Shown: in pieces, positions 47,201 to 59,426 of the stretch
Position numbering within the stretch: the stretch's first letter is position 1
Layout of the letters: the number at the start of each line of letters is the position of its first letter
Origin: Manis javanica
Lineage: Eukaryota > Chordata > Mammalia > Pholidota > Manidae
Direction of reading: 5' to 3'
Assembly: GCF_040802235.1 (NCBI RefSeq)
Contig: NC_133169.1
Span: 41,175,034-41,239,033 of the forward strand
Length of the DNA: 64,000 nucleotides
The notes under the pieces: generated by a model
The model's input: the letters and a program-made list of their open reading frames with translations, nothing else
The model's database searches: none
What the model was told of the DNA's origin: nothing
Translations under genes and position numbers: made by a program

Positions 47201-49941
47201 TGCAATTTTGATGTTCTACAACTTACATACATATTTTCTCAAATGACTTGATATTTTTCATTAAGATATGGGTCAAATTTCCTGAAAGTCTCAGATACAC
47301 TGCTTTCCACATCTTCTTGTTCTTGGTTGGGAGGGTGGTAAGGGGGCAAGAAGTCATTGAATTAGAATGCTGAGTTTTAAATTTTCCTTACAATAAAATT
47401 GCACAAAATTGAATAGTCAACATTTCTCAACAAAAATACTTTAACCACTTGCTGCAACGTGGCTGGATGGACAATAGGTTTGATCTAATTATTTCTGGAC
47501 CACATCTAATGATGGATGTGTGTTGGCTGAAGTTACCCATTACCTAAGGTTCTGGGCAAAAACTAACCCCATATTAACTAAAGTTAGACAAACCAGAGTG
47601 TGGAAACTAGTCACATGATCAGCTCTTGCCCAAAAGAGTCTGGTTAAAAGGCTGCTGTGCTGTGTGAGTTTGGCCGCTATAAATACAGAAGCAGAGTCAT
47701 GCAGTATTTACCCTTCCCCGACCAGCTTGTCACACCAGCATGACGTCCTCCAGGACGATCCACGTTGTTTTAAGACGGAACGCCCACTGCACGTATATAC
47801 CGTATTTTGTTTCTCCGTTCATGTGTCAGTGGGCACTTAAGCTTTGCCTGTACATCTTGGCCACGTGACTCGTGCTGCAGTGAACGTGGGGAAGCAGATG
47901 GCTCTTGGAGATGGGCGGGGGAAATGAAGCTCTTTTGTTTAACGGGAATAAAATTTCAGTTCTGCTAGGTGAAAAAGTTCTAGTGATCTCGACAATGTAG
48001 TGTCTGTAGCATACAATATGGCATTGTATACTCATTGTATACTTCGAAATTTGTTAAGAGGGTGTGTCTCATGTTAAGTGTTACAACCATAAAAAATTAA
48101 ACAAAAAAAAGAAACAAGGACCCACAAGGAAACATTGTGCACGCTGGATATATCTGTGTGACGATGGCATGACTGGTGTTTGCTTATGTCCAAACTCATC
48201 ACAGTATGCACATTAAACATGTTCTTTACATATCAGTTATACCTCAAGGAAGCTGTTTTAAAAAGAGGTCGCTCCAAAAAGATTTGTTATGTTGTTTGAT
48301 CCTAATTGTTCCTCGGGTGTATAGTTCACAGGTCTTGAGTACTGTGGCATAGCCACCATCCTGTTAGCTTAACCACCAGTTGATTCAGTATCAAACAGAG
48401 TATGAAAGACATGAAAACAAACAAAAGAAAACGCCATGACAACACCAAGTGAAAGAGAGGCAGTGGTCCAGACCTGAAGCCGGATCATCTGCCTAGCCCT
48501 TCTGTGGCCACCCTGTCGACACTCAAGAAGGGGGGCAAGAGAAGTCTAGTAAAGGGGGACACATAACATAGCACTTTTATTGAAGATATTAAAACTGGTC
48601 ATTATATTTCACCACAAACAAATTCTAACCCACTGAGACAGACAAGGGACCATGGAACTCTGCGTGACCTCAGGAAACCAGCCCCTCCCTGGGCACAGCA
48701 GGACTTGTTTAACTCACTGTGAAGGACCCCTTGGATTCATTCAGTGTTTTACACAGTGAAAATAAATTACCATGGCCATCACGAACAGCTCATTTTTATT
48801 ATTCAAACATCCCTTACTTTCCTCCGTCAGCTAACTACTCAGTTACTTTTTACAATTGATGTTATGGGTTCAGTTGTGTTCTCCTAAAATTCATATGTTG
48901 AAGTCCTAACTTCCGGTGTGACTGGCATTCTTACCAAAAGGTGAGGTTTGGGAGGAGACACACACACACAGAGCACCACATGAGAGTTTATTCAGCCATG
49001 ATGGGGGTTATGCAGCAGAGACTGGCGAATGCCAAAGCTTGCTAGAAAGCCAGCAGAACCCAGCCTAGAGGCACAGAACAGATTCTCTTCACAGCCCTAG
49101 GAGACAGCCAAGCCTGCCGACAGTTGCGGCATCTGACCTCTAGACTCCTGACCTGGAAACAATACATTTTTATTGGGATTTTTTGCGTGAGGCATGATTT
49201 TATATGAACTCATTTCATTCTCTTTTGTTCTTGAATATGTGTCAATATTGTTATGAATTAATGAGGCAAAAGTGTATGCCAGTTTGTAAAACAAAAAGTT
49301 TAGGGAAATATGCTATGTTATGAAAGATTTATAAAATATACTATGTTGAGGAAATATTTATACAGGTTCTTAGTCCACAGGTACAGATAGAGGATTATGC
49401 TATAGAAATAAACTAAAATAAATTTCAAATTGACATAGCCAATTTGTATGTTAATACTAATTAGTTAATACTAGTAATAATAATTAGGGGTCATGTTTTC
49501 ATATTTGCCAGATGTGATATTTTACTTAAAAAAACCCTGATAGATAACATATCTGAGGAGAAAACTAGCTTTTCTTTTTTTGTGTTTTTCTCTCCTTTCA
49601 AAAAGATAATAGATTTTGGAAGCCTCTTCTTTGGATCCATTCTTTTTTCATGTTTTTCTACTCTTGGTAGAGCCATTTTTCCATTTTTATAGTGTATGGA
49701 AAATATCTAAGAATTTTAAATATTTTTCAAACCTTGGATTTCACTTGGAAATCCCTACTCATTTTTTTAAGAAAATAGAATGATGGAAAACACAAAATAA
49801 TTATTGTATAAGATCAAACACTCAGGTGTAGATAATGTAATTTAGGGGTAGGCAATCTAATGTGCAAAACACAGAAAATAGTGGATTTTACAGAAGTTTG
49901 AGTCTTACTAAGAGACATTTGAATAAATCCAAAGATTATCT
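44231..49941. other. Intergenic interval with diverged repeats
   Basis: An L1-like 3' scrap lies near 48150-48260 (GTTATACCTCAAGGAAGCTG), an unidentified ancient repeat near 48870-48960, and a (CA)n scrap at 48957-48970. The rest is AT-rich without a recognisable gene. Confidence 0.45.
49577..49746. repeat. Local duplication, copy A (3' of the OR14 gene)
   Basis: This segment is closely repeated at 52221-52331 and 52690-52724, sharing blocks such as AGATTTTGGAAGCCTCTT and TAGAGCCATTTTTCCATTTTT. Copy A is uninterrupted. Confidence 0.8.
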
Positions 49942-50877
49942 TTATAATTTTTCTGAATAAAACTTCCTTGATATTACTTTCCTTACAGCTTCCTTTACTT
50001 GTTTATTCCTAAGACTGTAGATGATAGGATTCAAGAATGGGGGAACAATGGTATAAAATACAGAAAAAAGCATGTCCAGAACTGTGTCAGAGGCTCCTGA
50101 AGGCCTTAGGTACACACAGCTGCCAGAACCGAGGAAAACAGAGATTACAAGGAGGTGAGGGACACACGTGGAGAAGGCCTTGCCTCGCTCTCTGGTGGGA
50201 AACTTGAGCACAGTGGAAAATATGCGGAGGTATGACATCGCAATGAAGATAAAGCAGCCACCACCAATCCCCATGGCAAAGATAAGAATTAAGAGCTCAT
50301 TGCTGAAAGTGTCAGAGCAGGAGATCCGCAGCAGAGAGGGGATGTCACAGAAGAACTGGTGGACCACATTGGACTGACAGAAGGACAGCCGGAATGTGTT
50401 CCCTGTGTGCACAGCTGCATAGATCAGACCACTGAGCAGGGAGACCAGTGTTGTCCAGACACAGAACTGGTGGTTCATGATGACGGGGTAGCGGAGGGGC
50501 TGGCAGATGGCCACATAGCGGTCACGGGCCATGACCGTGAGGAAGAGAAGCTCCACAAATGCACAATAAATAAACAGGAAGATCTGAGCTGCACAGCCAG
50601 CCACTGAAATGGCCCTGTTGTCTGTGAGGGAGTTGACACAGGCATTGGGGACAGTGACAGAAATGTAGCACATGTCTAAGATGGACAGGTTCCTGAGGAA
50701 GAAGTACATGGGTGTGTGAAGGCTCTGGTCCAGAGTGGTGGCAGTGATGATGAGAAGATTCCCTGACAGGGTGGCCAAGTACAACAGTAGGAATAACAGG
50801 GCATGTAGGACCCTTAACTCCAGCATCTCAGCAAAGCCCACGAGGAGAAACTCAGGTACCATGGTGGAATTGGCCAT
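49942..50877 (-). CDS. Olfactory receptor, OR14 family (intact)
   Basis: A single-exon, 311-residue class II olfactory receptor. It has NST glycosylation at Asn3, a GN in helix 1, PMYFFLRNLS after loop 1, MARDRYVAICQPLRY at helix 3 (Arg where Tyr is usual), KAFSTCVPHL at helix 6 and PFLNPIIYSLRNKQ at helix 7. The sequence is OR14-like, and by recollection closer to OR14C36 than to OR14A16, the OR14 gene nearest OR11L1 in human. The start at 50877 is preferred over the upstream in-frame ATG at 50931, because the intervening codons cross a splice acceptor pyrimidine tract at 50907-50925. No frame damage is seen. The ligand is unknown, and the exact orthologue is not settled. Confidence 0.92.
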   Translation of the reverse strand: MANSTMVPEFLLVGFAEMLELRVLHALLFLLLYLATLSGNLLIITATTLDQSLHTPMYFFLRNLSILDMCYISVTVPNACVNSLTDNRAISVAGCAAQIFLFIYCAFVELLFLTVMARDRYVAICQPLRYPVIMNHQFCVWTTLVSLLSGLIYAAVHTGNTFRLSFCQSNVVHQFFCDIPSLLRISCSDTFSNELLILIFAMGIGGGCFIFIAMSYLRIFSTVLKFPTRERGKAFSTCVPHLLVISVFLGSGSCVYLRPSGASDTVLDMLFSVFYTIVPPFLNPIIYSLRNKQVKEAVRKVISRKFYSEKL

Positions 50878-50906
50878 TTCTGGAAATGCTGGTTGACACA
50901 AATGTG

Positions 50907-50925
50907 CTGGAACACAAAAGGGATA
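50907..50925 (-). promoter_or_regulatory. Splice acceptor before the OR14 coding exon
   Basis: On the minus strand TCCCTTTTGTGTTCCAG lies 29 bases before the ATG, the usual acceptor joining a noncoding 5' exon to the olfactory receptor coding exon. Confidence 0.6.
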
Positions 50926-52220
50926 AACCATGAAAGACAGGAAGTAGAAAAATAACTAATAAAATTGTCTGAGTTTCTTTCACAGTGCTTACTTCTGTTT
51001 TATTCTGTTGGAATTTTTGTTGTGGAAAGTTCCACCTTTGGTCTCCTGGCCTGCTCGTCTCATTCTCCGTCCAGAGCGGATGAAAGGAGAGGTGGTCTGA
51101 GGGTCGGGTTCTCGGGCCCTGCTGCTTGGCCGGGATGCACAGGCTGTGGGCCCCTCACTGCACTTGCCTCTGGCTCATGGAGTATGTTGCTTAATGAAGG
51201 TCAACACTGATATGTATAAAAAGATCTTTTACTTGAAGTGAGTTCTCAGAGAGAGTTGTTCAGAGCTTTTCTGTCTATGGATGAGTGTAAATCCATAACT
51301 GGATTTATCAACATAAGTGAAATTAAGATTAAGAGTTTCTATGCATTTATAAAATCTTGACATTACCATGAGATCCAAAGCTGGAATTGATAGATTTATA
51401 CTTTGTAACATTTTCAAATATAATTTTTCCAGAAAGTTATTTAAATTTTTGAAAAGAATCACTTAGTAAATGTTTGGAAGAAAAATAAAACTTCTTGATG
51501 AGAGCATGTTCAAGAGGCACCTGTCTAGCTGACGTGAACTGTGGTAGTTAAAGATTAATGTGTGATCAATTTAGGAAATATTCAAAGGTTTTACTATGAT
51601 AGATTTTATGAATTTTGGTCTACATGTTGACACAGCCTGAAGTTAATCACATATGGTTGTCAAACAAAACAACAAAAAAGTGAGCTGTTTTCCCATCTTT
51701 ATTTTCTGAATGTTATTTTCCATATTGTAAATCTTGTTTTTTAAACAACTGAATTGATTTCTTAAATTACTGTTAATTTTGGCATGAATCCCTCACAGAA
51801 ATTTACCTCATTAAGATAATAAACTAAAAAATTCATATGTTAAACAGTGCCCTTATTTTTAAGCTCTACTTTTCCCTAACAAATTAAAATTTTACTATCA
51901 CTTAGATTCTACATGATTTTAAACTGTTTAATGACTACAGTTGTCACAACCAACATTTTAAATAATAGGAAATCATCCAAACTGTGTAGTATTTAAATTA
52001 ATTTAATATAAACAATTTATAAATGAAAAAATAATCTCAAAAAAACTAAGTAAACTTTTACATCTAAATAAGTGTAAGTCTGAGGTTTGGCTCAACCTAA
52101 GACTGACTTTTAAAAGCTCCAATCTTTCTACAATTTCCACCTTTGACACATAGAATCCACTAAAAACTTCTCAACATTTCATGGAAATGCACGTCAATCA
52201 GTGACTCTGGGTTATCAATA

Positions 52221-52331
52221 TTTTGTGTTTTTCCCTCCTTTCAAAAAGATATTAGATTTTGGAAGCCTCTTGTTTGGATCCATTCTTTTTCATGTTTTTC
52301 TACTCTCAGTAGAGCCATTTTTCCATTTTTT
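52221..52331. repeat. Local duplication, copy B left arm
   Basis: It repeats 49577-49690 with only a few mismatches. The copy is split by an L1 fragment and resumes at 52690-52724. Confidence 0.8.
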
Positions 52332-52689
52332 AATTTTTTAATTTTTAATTTTGTTATCATTAATCTACAGTTACATGAAGAACATTACGTTTACTAGGCT
52401 CTCCCCTTCACCAAGTACCTCCCACAAACCCCATTACAGTCACTGTCCATCAGCATAGTAAGATGCTGTAGAGTCACTACTTGTCTTCTCTGTGTTGCAC
52501 AGCCCTCCCCATGCCCCCCCACATTATACATACTAATTGTAAGGCCCCCTTTCTTTTTCCCCGCCCTTATCCCTCCCTTCCCACCCATCCTCCCCAGTCC
52601 CTTTCCTTTTGGTAACTGTTAGTCCATTCTTGGGTTCTGTGATTCTGCTGCTGTTTTGTTCCTTCAGTTTTTCTTTGTTCTTATACTCC
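52332..52689 (-). mobile_element. 5'-truncated L1 3' end inside the duplication
   Basis: The same 3' UTR type as the large L1 at 61218 (TTACATGAAGAACATTACG, AGAGTCACTACTTGTC, TCTGCTGCTGTTTTGTTCC), with an antisense poly(A) on its left. It inserted after the local duplication arose. Confidence 0.85.
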
Positions 52690-52724
52690 GAATTTTAAAT
52701 ATTTCTCAAACCTTATATTTCACT

Positions 52725-55700
52725 GTTTCATTCAAACTTAGCATATGACTCTGCTTAGAATTATGTAGTATGTTTACTGAATTTTCTCTTAAATAGCTTT
52801 AAAGTAGCTTATATTCCAAAAATATACATCATAATCCTTTTGAACCTTTAAAATTTAAAATTTAAATTACAACTGTAGTTTGAATGCTCATAATAGAAAT
52901 TTCCCTTAAGTAATTTCATCAATTTTTTCCTCTTCTTTCCCAGACTGATAGCAAGTTCAGATTTCTAAGATCAAACTGCCCAAATATCTTGATCCTCACA
53001 CTTTTCCTCAACCAGTGCTGATTTTCTTCCTCATCATTTTCTTACTTTGAATGTCTACTCAATGCTTTTACCTACAGAAAGCTCAGGTACTTTTGTGTAT
53101 AAAAATTGATTCATATTGTACCTGTTGATAATTTTCATTATTTTTTTCAAATTTTCACAAGGGTCATTGAAAAAGTATACTACTTCTGAAACCACTCTTG
53201 CAATTAGTAATTGGTACAGTTCAGCCAGGCTGGCTATTTCCTCAGCGCCCCACCCACCCCACCCCCGAACTTCACCGTCTGCATCATCCCACATGAACCA
53301 CAGTCTCACACAGATGGCTATTTTGCTCATCAGCTTTTCTAAAACATCTCTGAAAATGCATGCATTTTCCAAAGTTGTGTTCATGTGTAGCTTTAAATCG
53401 CTTATCCTTTGTTTCATACTGTCTGAATTAGTTATTTTTTCAAAAGCAGTACATAAAATATTCTTCTTACCAATTCCCAGTCCTTCACTAATTGAGTTAC
53501 ATCAATGAATTTTAAATACTAAAAACATCTAGAATTTTAACCTTTTACTCATGGGCCACTTTCCTTTCTCAAACATAATATCAACTTCCTATATGATATA
53601 TAAGATTTTAAACCAAACCAAATACTACTTTTATTCTGGAAACTTCTTTGAAAAATTCCAAATTTATTTTGCTATTTTTATATTTTGTTTAATGAATCAA
53701 CAAATTGTATTTAATTACAAAGCACAGCATGCATTTATCACCCCCAGACATTTGTAAGAACTCCCTGAAGATTGGACTTTATGTTATTTATCTTTCTGTA
53801 CTCTTAGACTAAAGATATTCACAAATACCAAAAATAGTAAAAGAGAAGACCCCCAATGTATTCCTGTCTGTGCTAGTTATTGGTACGGGTAAGGAACTTA
53901 AAGTTTTCACATTGTGTTGTTTATATTTTAAAATGAAGAAATACACATCTTTTCAGATATTAACAAGGATTATTTGAGTTGAAAGATTATACATTATAAA
54001 TACTTTCTAATGTACATTTCTTTAGGATAAAAACATAGTCTTAGTGTTAGTATTAAACATTGGAGGAATAATGAACCTTATCACATCCTGAAATTGTAAA
54101 GGTTCTTTCAAAGCTTCAGATTCATATTTTCATATACTTACAAATTTTAAACAGGCATACATGTGTATATAAACTGTCTATGTGTTGTGTGTGTATAATC
54201 CTTGAGTGTAGGGTTATCCTTTAGTGGAGGATACAGTGAGTTCTTGATATTATCCTTTAGCATAAAAGTGTTAGAATAAAGACAATCAAAAAGGTTCCAG
54301 GATGTGAATTCAGTCCTGCAAAAATCAGGACTATGTTTACAAGTCATATCGTTTTCTAAACTGACATGGCAAGCTTAGTGAATCTTTTAATGTCAGTATG
54401 ATATACTTACTTTGCTATAATCAAGAACAAACAGACATTTAACTAAATTAAAGATTGTTTTATAGACCTTGAAATTAAAGTGAGAGGGTGATAGTCAATT
54501 ATATAATATAGGTGAGGATTTACTATTGCTTAGTAGTTGTAATATTTATTATATTTAAAATTGTGTTTGAGGGCAGTTACGAATTGCTCACTAGGGATTT
54601 TTTCTGTAGATAACAATTTAATTAGTGTATTTGATAGTATTCTATGTCTAACTTAGACAAAATGGTAAAGCCACTAGTCGTAAGAGGATCCATAATCCAG
54701 TGTTGTTGGGATTTTTTTTTAACTAAAATATTTGGTTTCTTGTGTATAATACTTAGCCTTTATAAAATGGAGTCCACATTTACTATTTATTAATATACAA
54801 TAAGGAATGGATGTATCAGATTTTCCTAAATGGTAGTCAATAAACATAGGCACTATGAATCCTTTTTTTGACCCCTTAATAAAAAGCAACTAAAGGAACT
54901 TAATTTGAATTTTCTGGTGGCATTTAAATGTAGTATACACAGAATTTAAAGAGACAAATTTAAGAGATATAAATTTGCAGACTTATTACTTTTATTTAGC
55001 TAAATAGTTATTTAGCCCAGTTCAATATACTTAAAATATTTAAACATCACTTATCTTTTAATAAAAATGAGTACATTGTGAATTTAATGATAATTCAACT
55101 GTAATAGAAATGCCAGAAAGGGCAGACACTGGGCAAAGTCCTGATTTTCAGTTATTGAAACAGTCCATATGTTATCAATAGCAAAAGAAGAAGTCAACAT
55201 TATAGAATTACTTCTAAAGTAGTGCATTTTTAAAAAGTTATACAATATTGAAATATTTTATTTTCTTATTTTACATATAAATATATAATATGTGCTTCTA
55301 TATGGCAACAGCTTTATGTGTTATTAATTCTGCTTTAATATTGATGCCTTAATATCTTGTGTAACTTCTATATACATACTTCTGTACATTTTTCAATAAT
55401 ATGGTCAATAAATGATTGAATATAAGAATTTTCAGTCAGCAGGGATATCATAAAGTACTGCTATGATATTAGAGATTACAGAAACAATAAAATAGAATTC
55501 TCTTTTCTTACTATATTCTATAAAATATAATTATTTAATGGTCTGAATTATTCCTTTAATGAATATATTGTTTAAGAGAAAAAAGACAGTTGTGCTCTAT
55601 CTGTATTTTCCATTCAAAATACATTTCCATTTCTAAGTAAAATAAAGACACAAAGTGAAGCAAATGCTTACAGAAAAAATCAGAGTGTGGAGAAGAAGAA

Positions 55701-56580
55701 GGACATTAACAACAGTAACCACAGAGTACTCACTATTGAGTATTTTGTCTTTTCAACTTGAAAAAAATGCCTCTTGTTAATGTTACAAAATCATAGTCTT
55801 AAAGATGATTTAACCAAATTGTCCTATGTGGGCAGGATCTGAGAATGTCTTCACATGAACAAAGCGCCATTATGTTGTACAAACAGGTCAGTCATACTCT
55901 GATGTATTTAAATGGTGGGCATGGCTGTGTCATCAGCTGCAAAGCCTCTGGGTATATAATTGTTACCATCCAGCAACAGCCAGGGCCCAAGGGTGGTTTT
56001 GGGCAGGTAATTATCATGGCACAGGTAAATGGAACCCAGTGAAAATATAAGAGTGAGTGTTGAACATCAAAAATAGTGTCACCTATGTGTGTAAATCATT
56101 GTTAATTAACAGATGAAATTGAAGAACATAAACTTTATTAAGCACAGGGGGTTGATATGAGACTTATACATGGATCTGAGATATAACATGTTACATTCTA
56201 AAGTATTCATAAAACTTGTGTCTGACTTTACCTGATAAATAAGATATTCCTTTCAGTTGTTGTATCTGTAGAAGACAGTTATTTATGCCAATCATGTTCA
56301 TATTTAAGAAAATCTGAGAGGTGCCTACATGACAAACACCACTCTAAAAGCTATAGAACTATGTAAAATATTTCCTTAAAGAAAGCAGGTTCAGAAAATC
56401 ATTACTGAATATAGGTCAGTATAGCTTAGAGATTATGGTAGAGTTCCCAGGGAATGGTTTTCATGGGTTCAACTCTTTGAAGTGCCATTTACAAGACAAG
56501 TGGATTTGAGCAAGTTCTTTTCAATGTTTCTAAGTCTCTACTTCTAGCTGATAATTGGTGATGTTATGAGAAATTAAGGA
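52725..56580. other. AT-rich interval without recognised gene
   Basis: The region is strongly AT-rich. Open frames at 53055-53417 (minus) and 53116-53508 (plus) overlap each other and show no domain. A short V-set-like stretch at 55845-56042 is discussed as a finding. A diverged MIR-like segment lies near 56450-56570. Confidence 0.45.
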
Positions 56581-56639
56581 CAAAACACCTAAAAATGAGG
56601 AGATGTTAAACAATGAGTGTGAAATGTCCCATAATATCT

Positions 56640-58500
56640 ATATCTTAATATCCATAAAAATTTAACAGGTGACAAGTTCCACCAGTTCTGAGACCCAAAG
56701 CAGAGGCAGCAGTTTGAAAGCCTTGCCAGCAGTGGGAGGGGTACCAGGGGCCTGAGGGTTAGACGGAGCTCTTTCCTTAGGAGAAAGGGCAGGTGGATGA
56801 TACCTCCCCAGCCCTCCTTGGCCCAACAGGTCAGGAATTCTAGGGAGCCCCAGACGCTCCATCCCCCTTGCTGGCAATGCAGCCCTGAGGCTCCTCCCTG
56901 CAAGCACTTGCCTGGAAGCCAATCCACATGGCCCAGCAGCAGTATCAGACTTGCTGCATGGCAGGCAGAGGAAGACTCTCAGCTTTCTCAGCTTTGTTTC
57001 GGCCCAACCTGAGAGGTACCTGCAGGAGCCAGCTGCAAGAGCTCCTTCCTCCCTGTGGGTATCCAAACCCAGAGCTGCACATCTGGTCCAGGCAGAGCCA
57101 CACATCAGCATTCCCATCCCACTGAACCTGCAGGCCTGCCATTGCTGCAGGACAAGCAGAGGGCAGCCCTGTCTGCAGTGAGCTCAGCAGAGACTCCTGT
57201 GCTCATCCCAAAGGTGGCAATGAAGCAAACTGCCTGCACAGACAGAAAGATGGCCCCACCCACAGCTTGCCAACAGCTGGGGCTCCTGCATAGTAGAACC
57301 AGGAACTAGAGAGTAAATAATCCTGAGCTGCTGGGCACTATAGGGTGCATTCTTCATAAAGCTGCTACTCCATAGGACAGGAATCATAGCAGAGCTCTCT
57401 AATACAAATAAACACAGAAACCCTGACAAAATGAGGTACAGGAATATGTTCCAAACAAAACTACAGGATAAGACACCAGAAAGAGGGCTAAATGGAACAG
57501 AGATCACTAATCTTTTTGATAATTATTTCCAAGTAAAAGTCATAAATATGATCACTGATCTGTAGAAAAGTATTCATGATCTCAACAAAGAGATAGAAGA
57601 CTGAAAAAAGGCCACCCAGAGCTGAAGAATATGATATCTGAAATGAAACATACAATGGAGGGATTTAGGAGTTGATTATTACAGGTAGAAGAGGCAGTGG
57701 ATGAGATGGAAATTAGAGAAGAGGAACACAATGAAGCTGAGGAACAGAAAGGAAAAAGATCTCTAGGAATGAGAGAATGTTAAGAGAGCTGTGTGACCAA
57801 TCCAAAAGGAACAATATTCACATAATAGGGATACTAGGAGAAGAGAAAGAGAAATGGATAAAAAGTCTCTGAAGAAATAATTGTTGAAAACTTACTCAGT
57901 CTTGGGAAGGAAATAGACACTCAGGTCATGGAGGCACAGAAATCTCCTAACAAAAGGAACCCCAGGGAGACAACACCTGGACATATAGTGTTGTCCATAC
58001 AGGACCTAGGAAGACATATAATATTTAAAATGACAAAGATCAAGGATTAAGAGAGAGTGTTGAAGCAGCCAGAGAGAGAAGAAAGATCATGTACAAGGGA
58101 AAGCCCATCAGGCTGACAGCAGACTTCTTAGAAGAAACTTCACAGGCCAGAAGGGAGTGGCATGACATATTTAATGTAATGAAACAGAAGGGCCTCCAAC
58201 CAAGAATCCTCTACCAGGAAAGACTATCAATTAAATTTGAGGCAGGTATTAAACAATGTCCAGATACACAAAAGTTGAAGGAACTCACCGTCACTAAGCT
58301 AGCCTTACAGGATATGTTTAAAGGAACTGCTGTAAATGGAATTGTCCCTAAGGCTAAATAGCTTTCACCAGTGAAAATAAACCCACAGTAATGGTAGTAG
58401 ACCAATTAATTGCCAAGCAAGTGTGAAATTAAGGCAGAACAATATAAGCAAAATCAACTATATGCAAAAATCAGTAAAGGAGAGATTCAAAGCCCTTGCT
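56640..58500 (+). mobile_element. HAL1/L1-type element carrying ORF1 only
   Basis: A GC-richer, 5' UTR-like stretch (56660-57310) is followed by decayed ORF1 text. A C-terminal ORF1 segment is open at 58089-58361, with KPIRLTADF, the QARREWHDIF block and GLQPRILYQERLSIKF, the conserved nucleic-acid-binding end of L1 ORF1p. No reverse transcriptase follows, which fits HAL1, a half-L1 that depends on L1. The 5' limit is approximate and the element is inactive. Confidence 0.65.
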
Positions 58501-59426
58501 CCATCATGTTTTTCTTTCCAGTCTCTCCTTTTGCACTTATTTTAGTTTGTCTATTGCTGCCTTATTGGGTTTTACTTTGCCAAGGTAGCTAAAGCTGGAA
58601 TATTTTCCTTCAAATGTTGTCAAGGAGTGCTACCCGGTAATGTTGCATACACACGAAAAGGTCCAAGGTTGTTAAAACTGTGGTGACTCTTTGGCTGGTA
58701 ACTCAGGGAAACAAAAGACAACCAGGTCAGCTCAGACAACCTCAATTATCTGAGAACAAAATCTGCACACCTTCCTCTGTCAGCAGGCTGCAGTAGGAAC
58801 ACAGGCTGCCATTCCATGTTTTCTGCTGTATTGATGAGAGAGGAATAGTAGGCACATTACAAATATAATAGTAGTAATAGTAGGCACATAAGTAGCCACA
58901 TATTATTACTAAATTTCATCAGCTTCTTTCTACTTCAGGTATTTCTCTAGTAATTTTGTTACTTATTAGATAAAAGAGTTTCAAAACATTGGATAAGAAC
59001 AGGTTTTTCATGTTTAGTTTGATTTAATGAAGATACGGAGTTTTACCATTCCCATTTTTAATGAACTCACTTCTTATTATTGTGCTATAACAATATTTTT
59101 ATACTTTACATACAAATACCTTATCAGATATGTGTTCTGAATGAATTTATGTGTGCCAATAGCTTGTTGTTCAATTACATTAACTATCTTTCTCAGAGAA
59201 TTTTTTAATGATAAAAATCCATTTTATTAATTTTTTCTTTCATGGGCCTGGGTCCTGGTTTTTGTTTTGTATTTTTTTTTCTTTGTTCAATGGTAAAGTC
59301 ATTATTTTACTTTTCAGTATTATATTGTAATTCAATGGAATGTTTGTCATTTGCACCATAGTTTTACTTTGACAGTAGCAGACCAAGATGTTCTACTATA
59401 TACTAGGTGAGAAGTGCTAATAATTT
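58501..59426. other. AT-rich interval, no gene
   Basis: T-rich stretches around 59040-59280 may be old L1 remains. No coding or RNA gene was recognised. Confidence 0.4.

Noticed and set aside
49942-50931. Longer OR14 protein starting at the upstream ATG (50931)
   Set aside because: The extra 18 codons span a splice acceptor tract, and the family N-terminus begins at 50877.
53055-53508. Overlapping 120- and 130-codon frames on opposite strands
   Set aside because: No recognisable domain, overlap each other, and lie in AT-rich noncoding sequence without splice or repeat context.
56589-57507. Several 60-150-codon frames on both strands
   Set aside because: They lie in the GC-rich 5' part of a HAL1/L1-type element and are compositional.
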